Origin: Pseudomonas fluorescens HK44
GTDB taxonomy: Bacteria; Pseudomonadota; Gammaproteobacteria; Pseudomonadales; Pseudomonadaceae
DNA length: 64,000 nucleotides
Assembly (NCBI RefSeq): GCF_000217955.3
Contig: NZ_AFOY02000016.1
Span: 1-64,000, forward strand
Direction: 5' to 3'
Shown piece by piece: positions 17,028 to 26,959 of the stretch. The position numbers and the translations under genes were made by a program. The notes beneath the pieces were generated by a model. That model was not told the origin of the DNA. It saw only the letters and a program-made list of their open reading frames with translations, and made no database searches. How positions within the stretch are numbered: the first letter of the stretch is position 1; each line of letters starts with the position of its first letter.

Positions 17028-18509
17028 TCAAAGCTTCAACTGCCCGATCGCCTTGCTCAACTCACCCGCCAGCGTCGCCAGTTCATTGCTGGTGGTGGCC
17101 GAATCCACGGTCTGCTGCACGGTGTTCTCGGTGACGTCCCGGATGCTCACCACCGCGCGGTTCATTTCCTCTGCCACCTGGCTCTGCTGTTCCGCCGCCA
17201 CGGCAATCTGTGTGTTGCTTTCACGCATCTGCGCTACGGCACCGGTGATCTCTGCCAGCGCAGCGCCAGCCTCTTGAGCCTGCTGCACGCAGTCGTCGGC
17301 CTTGAATGAGCTTTCCTGCATGAAGTCCACCGCATCTCGTGTACCGGCTTGCAGCGCGGAGATCATGCTGGTGATTTCGTCAGTGGAGGTCTGGACACGC
17401 TTGGCCAGATTACGCACTTCATCGGCGACCACCGCAAAACCCCGGCCCATTTCCCCGGCGCGCGCGGCTTCGATGGCGGCGTTCAGGGCCAGCAGGTTGG
17501 TTTGCTCGGCGATGCTGTGAATCACGCTGACCACGCCGTTGATTTTCTGGCTGTCTTCGGCGAGACGCTGAATCATCTCGGCGGTTTGCTGCACCCCGGT
17601 GGACAGCCCGGCGATGGACTGCTGTACCCGGCTGACCACTTCCTGGCCACTGCCGGCGAGGGTGTCGGCAGTTTGCGAGAGGTCGCGAGTGGCGCCGGCA
17701 TGTTGAGCGATGTGATAGACCGTGGCCGACATCTCATTGATCGCGGTGGCGGCCTGATCGGTTTCGCTTTGCTGGCCGAGCATGCCGTGGCGTACGTCGT
17801 TCATGCTGGCGGCCAGGCGCGCCGCGCCGACATCCAGTTGGCGGGCGGTATGGGCCACAGTGTTGACCACGCGCTGGTAGCCGGCCTGCATGGCGTTGAA
17901 GGCGCCGGCCATCTGACCCACCTCATCGGTGCAAGACAGCGGCACGCGAGCGGACAGGTCGCCGGTTTTTTCGACGTGCAGCATCACGTCCTTGAGGGTG
18001 TTGAGTTGGGCGAGCAGAAAACGGATCAACAGTTGCGAGGCGCCGAGCATCGCCAACATCAGGATGAACACGGCCGCCGCGTAGTTGGCGAATCGTTCGC
18101 TGAACACCTGACTCAAACTCGGGCCATAGGCCAGAACGGCAATCTGTTCACCATTGGCGCGTGATAGCACCTGGGCACCGATCAACGGGTTCTCGCCAAA
18201 CAGTGGCATGTCATTGAGGTCGACCCAGCCGTTGGCGTTGTTCAACTCGGGTAATGGCTGTTGGTTCAGCAGGGGGATCTGGCCTTTGCCGAAGCTCAGG
18301 AAATGCTCGGCTTCAGGCAAGGCCTGGCCGACCGGCCAGCCGCTGATGAGCCGCGCTTGAGCGACCGCCGACTGTTGTGAGGCCTGGTTGCGTGCTTGTT
18401 GCTCCAGCTGCACGGCATACAGCACCAGCAACAGGGTGGTGACGAAGGCGACCGCGTTGACCGCCCAGAATTTGTATTTCAGCGAAATATTGCTAAGCCA
18501 GGCACCCAT
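17028..18509 (-). CDS. Methyl-accepting chemotaxis protein
   Basis: 493 residues. An N-terminal membrane span (about 12-35), a short periplasmic sensor of about 115 residues with no recognised ligand motif, a second span (about 150-170), a HAMP domain and a long cytoplasmic coiled coil. The signalling tip reads [34 protein letters not shown]. It should relay a periplasmic signal to CheA/CheW. ATG 18509 is chosen over the TTG at 18545; [15 protein letters not shown] gives a normal start. No C-terminal CheR-binding pentapeptide is seen. Confidence 0.93.
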   Translation of the reverse strand: MGAWLSNISLKYKFWAVNAVAFVTTLLLVLYAVQLEQQARNQASQQSAVAQARLISGWPVGQALPEAEHFLSFGKGQIPLLNQQPLPELNNANGWVDLNDMPLFGENPLIGAQVLSRANGEQIAVLAYGPSLSQVFSERFANYAAAVFILMLAMLGASQLLIRFLLAQLNTLKDVMLHVEKTGDLSARVPLSCTDEVGQMAGAFNAMQAGYQRVVNTVAHTARQLDVGAARLAASMNDVRHGMLGQQSETDQAATAINEMSATVYHIAQHAGATRDLSQTADTLAGSGQEVVSRVQQSIAGLSTGVQQTAEMIQRLAEDSQKINGVVSVIHSIAEQTNLLALNAAIEAARAGEMGRGFAVVADEVRNLAKRVQTSTDEITSMISALQAGTRDAVDFMQESSFKADDCVQQAQEAGAALAEITGAVAQMRESNTQIAVAAEQQSQVAEEMNRAVVSIRDVTENTVQQTVDSATTSNELATLAGELSKAIGQLKL

Positions 18510-18610
18510 GGAGGTCTTCTCTGATAGCGGAAACAGTATTGGCAAGGTGCCAGTATTGTGCCGCTATTCAGTGAAGGGCTTTTTGATGTGGATCAATGAG
18601 GAAGGCGGGC

Positions 18611-19417
18611 TCACTCAACCGACGGCAAGCCAAAAAACGCTCGCGCACACGCGGTGCTGTGGGCCGCTACGTCTTCCAGGCTTTCGCCACGGTGCAAGGC
18701 CACCTCACGCAGCACTTCGGTCAGATACGCCGGTTCATTGCGCCCATTCTTGGGCTTGGGGCGCAGGCTGCGGGGCAACAGGTACGGCGCGTCGCTTTCG
18801 AGCATCAAGCGCCCAGGCGGAATCTCGCGGACCAGCGGGTGCAGGTGAGTGCCGCGGCGTTCGTCACAGATCCAGCCGGTGATGCCGATATGCAGGTCGA
18901 GGTCCAGGTAGCTGAACAGCGCCCGCTTCTCGCCGGTAAAGCAATGCACCACGGCGGCCGGTAGCTGATCGCGGTAGTCGCGCAGGATTTCCAGCAGGCG
19001 CTGGCTGGCATCGCGCTCATGGAGGAACACCGGCAATTGCAGTTCGACGGCCATTGCCAGGTGCTCTTCGAGCACTTTTTCCTGTTGCGGACGGGGCGAG
19101 AAGTCACGATTGAAATCCAGCCCGCATTCGCCGACCGCCCGAACGTTTGGCTCTTTGAGCAAACTGCGCAAGCGCTGAGCGCTGTCGGCATTCCAGTCAC
19201 TGGCCGAATGTGGGTGGATACCGGCGGTGGAGAACAACCGCTGCCCGGTTTCGTCCAGTTGCTGGCACAGATCCAGGGCCTGTTCACTGCCTTCGACACT
19301 GGTGCCGGTGAGCACCAATTGGCAGACGCCAGCGGCATAGGCGCGGTCGAGTACCGTCTGGTGTTTGTCGGCGAAACTGGGGTTGGTCAGGTTGACGCCG
19401 ATATCGATGAGTTGCAT
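18611..19417 (-). CDS. tatD: TatD family metal-dependent hydrolase/DNase
   Basis: 268 residues, TIM-barrel amidohydrolase fold. The N-terminus reads [12 protein letters not shown], as in E. coli TatD itself, rather than the HxH form of other family members. Metal and active-site motifs: [36 protein letters not shown] and [13 protein letters not shown]. TatD proteins are 3'-5' DNases/RNases implicated in DNA repair. It is not part of a tatABC operon here. Confidence 0.9.
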   Translation of the reverse strand: MQLIDIGVNLTNPSFADKHQTVLDRAYAAGVCQLVLTGTSVEGSEQALDLCQQLDETGQRLFSTAGIHPHSASDWNADSAQRLRSLLKEPNVRAVGECGLDFNRDFSPRPQQEKVLEEHLAMAVELQLPVFLHERDASQRLLEILRDYRDQLPAAVVHCFTGEKRALFSYLDLDLHIGITGWICDERRGTHLHPLVREIPPGRLMLESDAPYLLPRSLRPKPKNGRNEPAYLTEVLREVALHRGESLEDVAAHSTACARAFFGLPSVE

Positions 19418-19650
19418 GGTGTGACCCTAGCCTTTGGCCGGAAAGCATACCAGAGCTGTAGATTTATAATAAAAATCAAGAACTACAAAGAGTTAAAGCT
19501 GTCTTTTGATGCCGGAAGAGAGCTTCGACGAGCCGGTTGGCCGTCGCGGCTGCACTCTTTCGCACTCTGCCAGCGCTCCAGGCGCTCTGTTTCTGTCGAC
19601 CCGCGGCTCGAAATATCGAGACGTTGGACAGTATTCTTTCCGGAGAACGG

Positions 19651-21072
19651 ATGACACGACTCCAGGTTTTGCTAGTGCTGTGCTTGTCGATGCTGCTGCC
19701 GATGCCGGCCGTTGCGCGATTGGCGGGTCCCTTGGAAGCCGTTCAGTCGGGCAAGGTCCGCGATCTGGCGGAAATTCGCGGCAGCCGTGTGCTGCGGGTG
19801 CTGGTCAATCAAAGCCGCAACAGCTCCGGCGAGGTCCAGGGCCAGACCATCGGCGTTGAGTACCATCGTCTGCGAGCCTTCGAACAGTACCTCAATGGCC
19901 ATGCCCGTGACGGCCAGGAAATCTCCCTCAAGATCATCCCCAAAGCCAAGGATCAATTGCTCGGCGCGTTACAGCGTGGCGAGGGTGACCTGGTAGCACC
20001 GGGGGAGTTGCTCGATGCGCAGTCCGCGCACGCGGTCAGTGCCAGCGAGCCGATTGGCGCAAACGTGCCGTTGCTGCTGGTGGGGATCAAGGGCGAGCGC
20101 CGCTATACGCGCCTTGAACAACTTTCCGGAAAAACCCTGGCCCTGCCCACCGGTAGCGCGGCCGGTGAGGCGATCAACCAGATCAATCAGAAGCTGGCGC
20201 TGCGCAAGCTGCCACCGGTCAAGGTCGAATGGGTCGACCCGAGCCTGGCGGTCGAAGACGTGCTGGAGATGGTGCAGGGCGGGATTTTTCACCTGACCAT
20301 CGTCGAGCAACCGATTGCCGAGCGCTGGGGGAAAATCCTGCCCAAGCTGCGTTTCGATCGGCAGGTGGTCATCAGCGAGCCGGGCAAGGAGTACTGGTTC
20401 GTCCGTCGTGATGCCTCGATGTTGCGAGCGAGCATTGATCGCTTCCTGCAAGCCTATAAGACCCCGTCTGATGAGGATGTGGCTTTCCTGCGTATTTACC
20501 GACGCTTGTACCAGGTTCACTATCCACTGGATCGCGCCGACCGCCAACGTCTTGAGAAGCTGCGCCCGGTCCTGCAAAAGCACGCCCGCGAACAGGGCAT
20601 GGACTGGTTGAACCTGGCGGCACTGGCGTTCAAGGAATCGGCGCTTGAGCCAAGCACCCGCAGCGGCAGTGGCCCTACCGGGTTGATGCAAATTACCCCG
20701 TCGGCGGCGCAGCGGGTCGGGGTCAATAACATTCAGTCCGTGGACAGCAATGTGCAGGCCGGGGCCAAGTACCTGGCGCTTATCCGTCGCAAGTTTTTCG
20801 CCAGCCCCAAGCTCAATGAGCGTGAGCGCATGGCTTTCGTTCTGGCGGCCTACAACCTTGGACCGGAACGTGTCCAGGGGATGCGTGCCGAGGCCCGGCG
20901 CCGCGGATTGAACCCCAATCAGTGGTTTTTCCAAGTCGAGCGTATTGCCGTGGAGCAGGTGGGAATGGGTCCTGTCAGCTATGTTAATAGTGTGAATAAA
21001 TACTTTTTGGCATATGACCGGGAGCGGGAGTCGTTGGAGCCTCAAGGGCAGAAAATTGTCTCGCGCAAATGA
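19651..21072 (+). CDS. MltF-like lytic murein transglycosylase
   Basis: 473 residues. Signal peptide (about residues 1-23, ending PAVARLA), a periplasmic solute-binding (SBP_bac_3-like) module (about 45-290) and a C-terminal SLT/lysozyme-like domain (about 325-460). The catalytic Glu is in LAALAFKESALEP, followed by GPTGLMQITPSAAQRVGV and AYNLGPERVQGM. It cleaves peptidoglycan glycan strands to anhydro-muropeptides; the SBP module may sense cell-wall fragments. The ATG at 19651 after GGAGAACGG is preferred to upstream in-frame starts. Confidence 0.9.
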   Translation: MTRLQVLLVLCLSMLLPMPAVARLAGPLEAVQSGKVRDLAEIRGSRVLRVLVNQSRNSSGEVQGQTIGVEYHRLRAFEQYLNGHARDGQEISLKIIPKAKDQLLGALQRGEGDLVAPGELLDAQSAHAVSASEPIGANVPLLLVGIKGERRYTRLEQLSGKTLALPTGSAAGEAINQINQKLALRKLPPVKVEWVDPSLAVEDVLEMVQGGIFHLTIVEQPIAERWGKILPKLRFDRQVVISEPGKEYWFVRRDASMLRASIDRFLQAYKTPSDEDVAFLRIYRRLYQVHYPLDRADRQRLEKLRPVLQKHAREQGMDWLNLAALAFKESALEPSTRSGSGPTGLMQITPSAAQRVGVNNIQSVDSNVQAGAKYLALIRRKFFASPKLNERERMAFVLAAYNLGPERVQGMRAEARRRGLNPNQWFFQVERIAVEQVGMGPVSYVNSVNKYFLAYDRERESLEPQGQKIVSRK

Positions 21073-21175
21073 TCGACTAAACTGATTGTTATGGCGGGGT
21101 TTTTGCGCTTTTAACATTATGTTTACTGATTAATATGGCGGTCAACCAACACACACTTACACTGGATGACATAAC

Positions 21176-21610
21176 ATGAGCACACTGATCAACAAGGTAC
21201 TGTCCACCCGTGCTGGCTACGGCCTGACTGTTCTGCGGATCTTCGTCGGCGTCATCTTCGCTGCCCACGGCTCACAGAAACTCTTCGGCATGTTCGGCGG
21301 TTATGGCATAGCCGGCACCGCGCAGTACATGGAAAGCATCGGCCTGGCACCAGGTCACCTGATGGCAATCCTGGCCGGTGGTACCGAGTTCTTCGCCGGT
21401 CTGGCGCTGATCATTGGCCTGCTGGTACGCCCGGCTGCGCTAGGGCTGACCTTCCTCTCTCTGGTCGCCATTTTATCGGTGCACATCCACAACGGTCTGT
21501 TCATGGCCAACAATGGTTATGAATTCGCCCTGGCCTTGCTCGGCGGCAGCATCGCCGTACTGATCGAAGGCGCCGGCAAGCTGTCGGCAGACCGTGCCAT
21601 CACCGGCTGA
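21176..21610 (+). CDS. DoxX family membrane protein
   Basis: 144 residues with four predicted membrane spans. The DoxX pattern is clear: LRIFVGVIFAAHGSQKLFGMFGGYG near residue 20, then LAPGHLMAILAGGTEFFAGLALIIGLLVRPAALGL. DoxX proteins are poorly characterised; some take part in thiol redox stress complexes. A strong terminator follows. Confidence 0.9.
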   Translation: MSTLINKVLSTRAGYGLTVLRIFVGVIFAAHGSQKLFGMFGGYGIAGTAQYMESIGLAPGHLMAILAGGTEFFAGLALIIGLLVRPAALGLTFLSLVAILSVHIHNGLFMANNGYEFALALLGGSIAVLIEGAGKLSADRAITG

Positions 21611-21626
21611 CCGCTCTGACTCAACC

Positions 21627-21656
21627 AAAAGACCCGCCTGTGCGGGTCTTTTTTTT
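21627..21656 (+). terminator. Rho-independent terminator after doxX
   Basis: AAAGACCCGC, loop CTGT, GCGGGTCTTT, followed by a run of T. Confidence 0.9.
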
Positions 21657-21859
21657 GTTGCGCGAGAATCTTGACACTGTCCTGTCGGCTTCTCTAGGAT
21701 GTTTGCCATGCGCCGATTTAAACAGCTACTTGCGGGGCGCCAGGTAACTCATCCAGTTGCCGACAGAAGCTTGAAACAGGCTTCGAAATACCGCTAAAGC
21801 GCTGGTTCGGTGTTGCCTCTCACCTGCCATGCAGACTTTTGAGGCAGAGACACGACACG

Positions 21860-22168
21860 ATGAATGCACTACGCCCCCCAGTACGTCCCGCGCCGATCAC
21901 GGCACACCTGACCCAGCGCAATCCAAAAATCCTCCTTGGCGGTAATCATCAGCCGACGCTGCTGCGTTATCTCGATGGCTGGCCACGCCGTACCGGCGGC
22001 CCGGCAGCGTTTCTGATCCAGTTTGTCGAAGACGGCGAATCGTTGGCGCGTTTTGCCAGCGACAGCTTCGATCTGGCGGTGATCCAGTCGCCCAGCGCCG
22101 AAGACGCAGCCGAAGTAATCAGGCAATTGACGCGTGTTGCGCGCCAAGGGTTGATTACCCGTCGCTAG
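21860..22168 (+). CDS. Conserved hypothetical, methyltransferase-like tail
   Basis: 102 residues. I do not recognise a family. The C-terminal half (SDSFDLAVIQSPSAEDAAEVIRQLTRVARQGLI) resembles the strand-helix-strand end of a SAM methyltransferase fold, but no SAM-binding glycine loop is present, so this may be a degenerate or truncated form. The ATG at 21860 is chosen within a longer frame that opens at 21839. Its TAG overlaps the stop codon of the convergent greB gene. Confidence 0.65.
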   Translation: MNALRPPVRPAPITAHLTQRNPKILLGGNHQPTLLRYLDGWPRRTGGPAAFLIQFVEDGESLARFASDSFDLAVIQSPSAEDAAEVIRQLTRVARQGLITRR

Positions 22169-22662
22169 GGATAGTCGATTGCGACGATATACACAAACTG
22201 CTCGCCGGTAGGCGTCTGCACCCGGACCTCGGCATCCAGCGCCTTGCCGATCAAGGCCCGCGCCAGCGGTGAGTCGATGCTGATCAGGCCTAGTTTGAGG
22301 TCAAGCTCATCCGGGCCGACGATGCGATAGCGCGACTCTTTGCCGTGTTCATCTTCGATGGTCACCCAGGCCCCGAAGTAGACCTTGTTCGGGTCACTGG
22401 GTTTTTCGCTGACAACTTTGAGCGCTTCCAGCCGCTTGGTGAGAAACCGCACGCGGCTGTCGATCTCGCGCAGCATCTTTTTGCCGTAGGTGTACTCGGC
22501 GTTTTCAGAGCGGTCGCCCTGCGCAGCAGCCTCGCTGACGGATTGGGTCACCTGGGGGCGGCGTACATGCCAGAGTTCATGGAACTCGGCACGCATCCGC
22601 GCTTCGCCCTCGGGCGTGATGAGGGCAGTGCCGGCGGTGCGAGGAGGGCGATAGCGGCTCAT
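22165..22662 (-). CDS. greB: Transcription elongation factor GreB
   Basis: 165 residues. An N-terminal antiparallel coiled coil with the acidic tip QGDRSENAEYTYGKK and a C-terminal FKBP-like domain with GAWVTIEDEHGKESRYRIVGPDE and ISIDSPLARALIGK. GreB reaches into RNA polymerase to promote cleavage of backtracked RNA. The sequence MSRYRPPR is a typical Pseudomonas GreB start. Confidence 0.95.
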   Translation of the reverse strand: MSRYRPPRTAGTALITPEGEARMRAEFHELWHVRRPQVTQSVSEAAAQGDRSENAEYTYGKKMLREIDSRVRFLTKRLEALKVVSEKPSDPNKVYFGAWVTIEDEHGKESRYRIVGPDELDLKLGLISIDSPLARALIGKALDAEVRVQTPTGEQFVYIVAIDYP

Positions 22663-22696
22663 TGCGGTTTCTTTTGGTCAGGAGGCATCAAGTTTA

Positions 22697-25201
22697 TCAA
22701 CCCTCGCGCAAGACTGTCAGGGGGCTGGCATTCAGCGCCCGACGAGTGCCGAACACGCCCGCACCGCCGATCAGCAATGCGCCAATGACTGGCAGCCACA
22801 GCAGCCACGGATGCGGATGCCAGGCCAGATCGAACGCATAGCGGTAAAGCACCAGGCTCACCAGTTCCGAGCCAAGTGCTGCGAGCAAACCGCTGACCGC
22901 ACCGAGCAAGCCAAACTCGATCCGTCGTGCCTTGACCAACAACTGCCGTTCGGCGCCCAGAGCACGTAGCAATGCACCTTGGCGAATGCGCTCGTCGAGC
23001 GTCGCCTGCAAGCCGGAAAACAGCACCGCCATGCCGGCCGCCAGCACGAACAACAACACGTACTCGACCGCCAGGGTGACTTGCTCAAGGATACTGCGCA
23101 GCTGCGCCAGCAAGGCTTCGACCTGCAGAATGGTCACCGCCGGGAACGCCCGCGCCAGGTCGATGATCTGTTGGTCATGACCGGCCGCCAGGTAAAAACT
23201 GGTCAGGTACGTGGCCGGCAGGTCTTTCAAGGTGCCGGGCTGGAAGATCATGAAGAAGTTCGGCTGGAAGTTGTCCCAGTTGATCTTGCGCAGGCTCGTG
23301 ACCTGCGCCTCGCGGTTGACCCCACCGACGGTGAAAACCAGATGATCGCCGAGCTTGAGCTTCAGGCTCTCGGCCACTTTGCCTTCCACCGAAACACCAG
23401 GTACGTCGCCTGTTGGTTGCGCAGACCACCAGCTACCGGCCGTGATGCTGTTGCCGGCGGGCAGGTCGGCAGCCCAGGTCAGGCTCAGATCGCGCTGGAT
23501 GGCACGATCACCTTCAGTGTCCTTGCTGACGATGCCTTGCACCGGCTCGCCGTTGATGCTGATCAGCCGTCCCGGCACCACCGGGTAGAGCGGCGCGGAT
23601 TGAGCGGACAGTTCAATCAGGCGATCAGTGAAGGCCTGTTTGTCGGCGGGCAAGATATTCAGTGCGAAGTAGTTGGGGGCGTTCTTTGGCAACTGGTTTT
23701 GCCAGGTGTCCAGCAATTCACCACGTAGCAGGGCGATCAGCGCCATCGACAACAGAATCAAACCGAAGGCCAGCGATTGTCCCGCCGCCGCCAGCGGGTG
23801 ACGCAGCAATTGGCCCAGCCCCAGTCGCCATGGCAATGAGGCACGGGCCAACAGACGCCGCAGGCTGTTGAGTACCAGCAGCAACAGGCCGCCGAGGACC
23901 AGTGCGGCGATGACACCGCCACCAAGCAGGGCGAAGGTCAGTAGCAGGTCCAGGCTCAAGCGCCACATGATCAGACCCAAGGCTGCCAGTGCGGTGCCGT
24001 AAACCATCCAGGTGCTTGAAGGGATTGGCAGTATGTCGCGGCGCAGTACCCGCAGCGGTGGAACGCGACCCAGTGCCGCCAGTGGCGGCAGGGCGAATCC
24101 GGCGAGTGCGACCAGGCCGGTGCCGATTCCGGCGACGGCCGGCAGCAGCCCGCCGGGCGGTACATCGCTGGGCAGCAATTCACCCAGCAAGGCGAACAAC
24201 CCCAACTGCGCGAGCCAGCCAAGGAGGGCACCGCTGAGGCTGGCCAGCAGGCCGAGCACAGTCAGTTGTACGCTGAACAGCAGCAGGGTTTCCCGACGCG
24301 ACAAACCCAGGCAACGCAGCAGCGCGCTGGCGTCGAAACGGCGGGTGGCGAAACGGGTGGCCGAGAGCGCCACCGCAACGCCGGACAACAGCACCGCGAC
24401 CAGGCTGGCCATGTTTAAGTAACGTTCGGCTTTGCCCAGGGCTCCGCCGATTTGCCGGTTGCCGTCGCGGGCGTCCTGCAGGCGCTGGTTGGCGGCCAGC
24501 CCCGGTTTGATCAGCTGTCGATAGGTTTCCAGGGCCGGTGCCGTGCCGCGCCAGAGTTCGTGGTAACTGACCCGGCTGCCGGGCTGCACCACGCCGGTGG
24601 CCGCCAGATCGGCGAGATTGATCATCACCCGGGGCGTGAGGCTGTAGAAGTTGCCGGCACGGTCCGGTTCATAGGTCAGCACGCGGGTCAGGTGCAGGCT
24701 TTTCATGCCGACGTCGATGGTGTCACCGACTTTCAGGTTCAGCGCCGTCAGCAGGCGCGCCTCGGCCCAGGCTTCGCCCGGTTTCGGACTTCCTCCGGCC
24801 TCTTCGGGAGCGAACGGAGCGGGCGCGCTTTTCAGTTGGCCGCGCAGTGGATAGACCCCGTCGACCGCTTTGATGCTCGACAGCTGAATGCCGTTGTCGG
24901 TGGCGATGACGCTGGAAAACTCCACCACTTGCGCGTGTTGCAGCCCCAGCTCCTTGCCGGATTGTATTTGTTCCGGGCGAGCGGGCGAGCTGCCTTCCAG
25001 CAGCATATCCGCGCCCAGGAACTCGGTGGCGCGCAGCAGCATGGCACCGTTCAGGCGGGCGCCGAAGTAGCCGATGGCGGTACTCGCCGCCACGGCGACC
25101 AGCAGGGCGAAGAACAACACCCGCAGCTCACCGGCGCGGGCATCGCGCAGCAATTGGCGAATGGCGAGGCTGAACAGGCGCAACAGCGGCAAACGTGCCA
25201 T
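22697..25201 (-). CDS. FtsX-family ABC transporter permease (YbbP-like)
   Basis: 834 residues. Two FtsX/MacB-type permease modules: one membrane span near the N-terminus (LFFALLVAVAASTAIGYF), clusters of spans about 260-480, and the last three spans about 710-830 (EYVLLFVLAAGMAVLFSG; LLGAVSGLLAALGSEL; LLWLPVIGALLIGGAGVFG). Large periplasmic loops lie between. This matches the E. coli YbbP type, which pairs with YbbA and neighbours tesA. Its ATG shares one base with the stop of the ATPase gene (TGATG), so translation is coupled. Confidence 0.9.
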   Translation of the reverse strand: MARLPLLRLFSLAIRQLLRDARAGELRVLFFALLVAVAASTAIGYFGARLNGAMLLRATEFLGADMLLEGSSPARPEQIQSGKELGLQHAQVVEFSSVIATDNGIQLSSIKAVDGVYPLRGQLKSAPAPFAPEEAGGSPKPGEAWAEARLLTALNLKVGDTIDVGMKSLHLTRVLTYEPDRAGNFYSLTPRVMINLADLAATGVVQPGSRVSYHELWRGTAPALETYRQLIKPGLAANQRLQDARDGNRQIGGALGKAERYLNMASLVAVLLSGVAVALSATRFATRRFDASALLRCLGLSRRETLLLFSVQLTVLGLLASLSGALLGWLAQLGLFALLGELLPSDVPPGGLLPAVAGIGTGLVALAGFALPPLAALGRVPPLRVLRRDILPIPSSTWMVYGTALAALGLIMWRLSLDLLLTFALLGGGVIAALVLGGLLLLVLNSLRRLLARASLPWRLGLGQLLRHPLAAAGQSLAFGLILLSMALIALLRGELLDTWQNQLPKNAPNYFALNILPADKQAFTDRLIELSAQSAPLYPVVPGRLISINGEPVQGIVSKDTEGDRAIQRDLSLTWAADLPAGNSITAGSWWSAQPTGDVPGVSVEGKVAESLKLKLGDHLVFTVGGVNREAQVTSLRKINWDNFQPNFFMIFQPGTLKDLPATYLTSFYLAAGHDQQIIDLARAFPAVTILQVEALLAQLRSILEQVTLAVEYVLLFVLAAGMAVLFSGLQATLDERIRQGALLRALGAERQLLVKARRIEFGLLGAVSGLLAALGSELVSLVLYRYAFDLAWHPHPWLLWLPVIGALLIGGAGVFGTRRALNASPLTVLREG

Positions 25202-25887
25202 CAAGGCTCCAGAGGGTCGACGACCAGCAGGCCGGCTTCAAGGCGGATCAGGCGGTGGCAGCGGTGTGCCAGGCGTTCGTCGTGAGTCACCAGGACCAGG
25301 GTCGTGCCGCTTTCTTTATTGAGTTCGAAGAGCAGATCGCTGATGTGCTCGCCGGTGTGCGTGTCGAGGTTGCCGGTGGGCTCATCGGCAAACAGCACAT
25401 CGGGTTCGGCGGCAAATGCCCGGGCGATTGCCACGCGCTGCTGTTCGCCGCCAGAGAGCTGGCGTGGCGAATGGCTCAGGCGTTGGCCCAGGCCGACGCG
25501 ACGCAGCAGTTCGGTGGCGCGTTCGCGGGCGTCTTTGCGGCCGTCCAGCTCAAGCGGCAACATGACGTTTTCCAGGGCGTTGAGGCTGTCGAGCAACTGG
25601 AACGACTGGAACACAAAGCCGACATGCTCGGCGCGTATCCGCGCGCGCTGGTCTTCATCCAGCTTGCTCAGGGCTTGCCCGGCAAGGGTGACTTCGCCGC
25701 TGCTGGGCAGGTCGAGGCCGGCCAGCAGGCCGAGCAGGGTGGATTTGCCTGAACCGGAACTGCCGACGATGGCCAGGCTGTCGCCCCTGTTCAGTTCCAG
25801 GCTGAGTTCGTGCAGGATGGTCAGTTCACCTTCCGCGCTGGGAACCACTTTGCTAAGGTTCCGCGCAGTGAGAATGCTTGCGCCCAT
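25201..25887 (-). CDS. ABC transporter ATP-binding protein (YbbA-like)
   Basis: 228 residues. Walker [10 protein letters not shown] near residue 42, Q-loop FVFQSF, signature [14 protein letters not shown], Walker [13 protein letters not shown] and switch His in VTHDE. It belongs to the LolD/MacB/YbbA group and drives the adjacent FtsX-type permease. The start at 25887 is 10 bases from the divergent tesA start. No strong Shine-Dalgarno is seen before it, but an upstream start would invade tesA. Confidence 0.92.
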   Translation of the reverse strand: MGASILTARNLSKVVPSAEGELTILHELSLELNRGDSLAIVGSSGSGKSTLLGLLAGLDLPSSGEVTLAGQALSKLDEDQRARIRAEHVGFVFQSFQLLDSLNALENVMLPLELDGRKDARERATELLRRVGLGQRLSHSPRQLSGGEQQRVAIARAFAAEPDVLFADEPTGNLDTHTGEHISDLLFELNKESGTTLVLVTHDERLAHRCHRLIRLEAGLLVVDPLEP

Positions 25888-25897
25888 GGAGAGTCCG

Positions 25898-26503
25898 ATG
25901 CGTGTGTGGTTTTTGAGTGCTGGCCTGGCCTTGATGTGCATGGCCCAGAACGCAGCGGCGGGTACAGTCCTGATCGTTGGCGATAGTATCAGCGCGGCTT
26001 TCGGCCTGGATACCCGGCAAGGGTGGGTGTCGTTGCTTGAGCAGCGGCTCAAGCACGAAGGTTTCACCGAGACGGTGGTCAATGCGTCCATCAGTGGCGA
26101 CACCAGTGCCGGCGGCCAGGCACGCCTGCCGGCGCTGCTTGCGGAGCATAAGCCTGAGGTGGTGATTCTCGAGTTGGGGGGCAACGACGGGCTGCGTGGA
26201 TTGCTGCCAACGCAATTGCAACAAAATCTTGCGTCGATGATCGACAACGCCAGGGCCAGCGGTGCCAAGGTGCTGTTGCTCGGTATGCAACTGCCACCCA
26301 ATTATGGGGCGCGTTACAACGAGGCTTTCGCGAAGGTCTACAGCGATCTGGCCGACGAGAAAAAAGTCCCGCTGGTGCCGTTTTTTCTTCAGGGAATCGG
26401 CGGGAATCCCGAGCTGATGCAGACCGATGGCATTCACCCGGCGGTCGCGGCCCAGGGCAAGTTGCTGGAAAATGTCTGGCCTACGCTAAAACCGCTGTTA
26501 TGA
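25898..26503 (+). CDS. tesA: Multifunctional acyl-CoA thioesterase/arylesterase TesA
   Basis: 201 residues. Signal peptide ([22 protein letters not shown]), so periplasmic. SGNH/GDSL hydrolase blocks: GDSIS with catalytic Ser, the Gly in [12 protein letters not shown], the Asn in [10 protein letters not shown], and the Asp/His pair in [13 protein letters not shown]. It hydrolyses acyl thioesters and esters. The ATG at 25898 follows GGAGA; an ATG at 25886 would add four residues. The long frame opening at 25304 runs over the antisense ybbA gene and is not used. Confidence 0.93.
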   Translation: MRVWFLSAGLALMCMAQNAAAGTVLIVGDSISAAFGLDTRQGWVSLLEQRLKHEGFTETVVNASISGDTSAGGQARLPALLAEHKPEVVILELGGNDGLRGLLPTQLQQNLASMIDNARASGAKVLLLGMQLPPNYGARYNEAFAKVYSDLADEKKVPLVPFFLQGIGGNPELMQTDGIHPAVAAQGKLLENVWPTLKPLL

Positions 26504-26561
26504 CGCTTTTCTAGCGGCAGTCTTTCGGCTAATGTGGCGCCCCCCTGATTTGGAGCCCCCG

Positions 26562-26855
26562 ATGCCGCGTCCTGCCTGGTCCCTGTTTGCCTACCAACTG
26601 ATCGAGCCTGACGAACAGCTGGATCTGTTCGCCTGCCAGGAAGTCCGGGTGCATCTGGTGACGCGTCAACTGGAGTTGGGCGGTTCGGCCGACCGTACCC
26701 TGTGCGGCACTTTGCTGCCGGCACAACCGCGCTGGTCGAGCGTCGACCGGACGGTGTTCCAGGACCAGCGACTGTGCTCGCTGTGCCGGGCGATTCTGGA
26801 GTCGCAAAAGCGCGGTACATCGCCGATCTGGCCTGAGTTGCGCTTCGAGCTGTAA
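26562..26855 (+). CDS. Conserved hypothetical protein
   Basis: 97 residues, soluble, no signal peptide. Cysteines at FACQEV and LCSLCRAIL (a CxxC-like pair) could bind metal, but no known domain is recognised. TGGAG lies upstream of the ATG at 26562. It follows tesA by 58 bases on the same strand. Confidence 0.68.
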   Translation: MPRPAWSLFAYQLIEPDEQLDLFACQEVRVHLVTRQLELGGSADRTLCGTLLPAQPRWSSVDRTVFQDQRLCSLCRAILESQKRGTSPIWPELRFEL

Positions 26856-26959
26856 AGCCCCCCAAAGGGCAGTCCATCGACCTGGCTCCCCGAATTCGGG
26901 GGCTTCGGTGTACAATCTTGCCCCCATACCCTCTGTTGATCATACGAAGGATGTTCCGG

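Noticed and set aside
21709-21798. 29-codon frame starting MRRFKQLLAGRQ
   Set aside because: No clear ribosome site and no sign of conservation that can be seen from the sequence.
22165-22168. Overlapping stop codons of greB and the convergent hypothetical gene taken as a sign of error
   Set aside because: Convergent genes often share stop bases (CTAG); both frames look intact.
25304-25897. Upstream in-frame extension of tesA by about 198 codons
   Set aside because: It runs antisense to ybbA and would remove the signal peptide from the N-terminus; the start at 25898 has a ribosome site.
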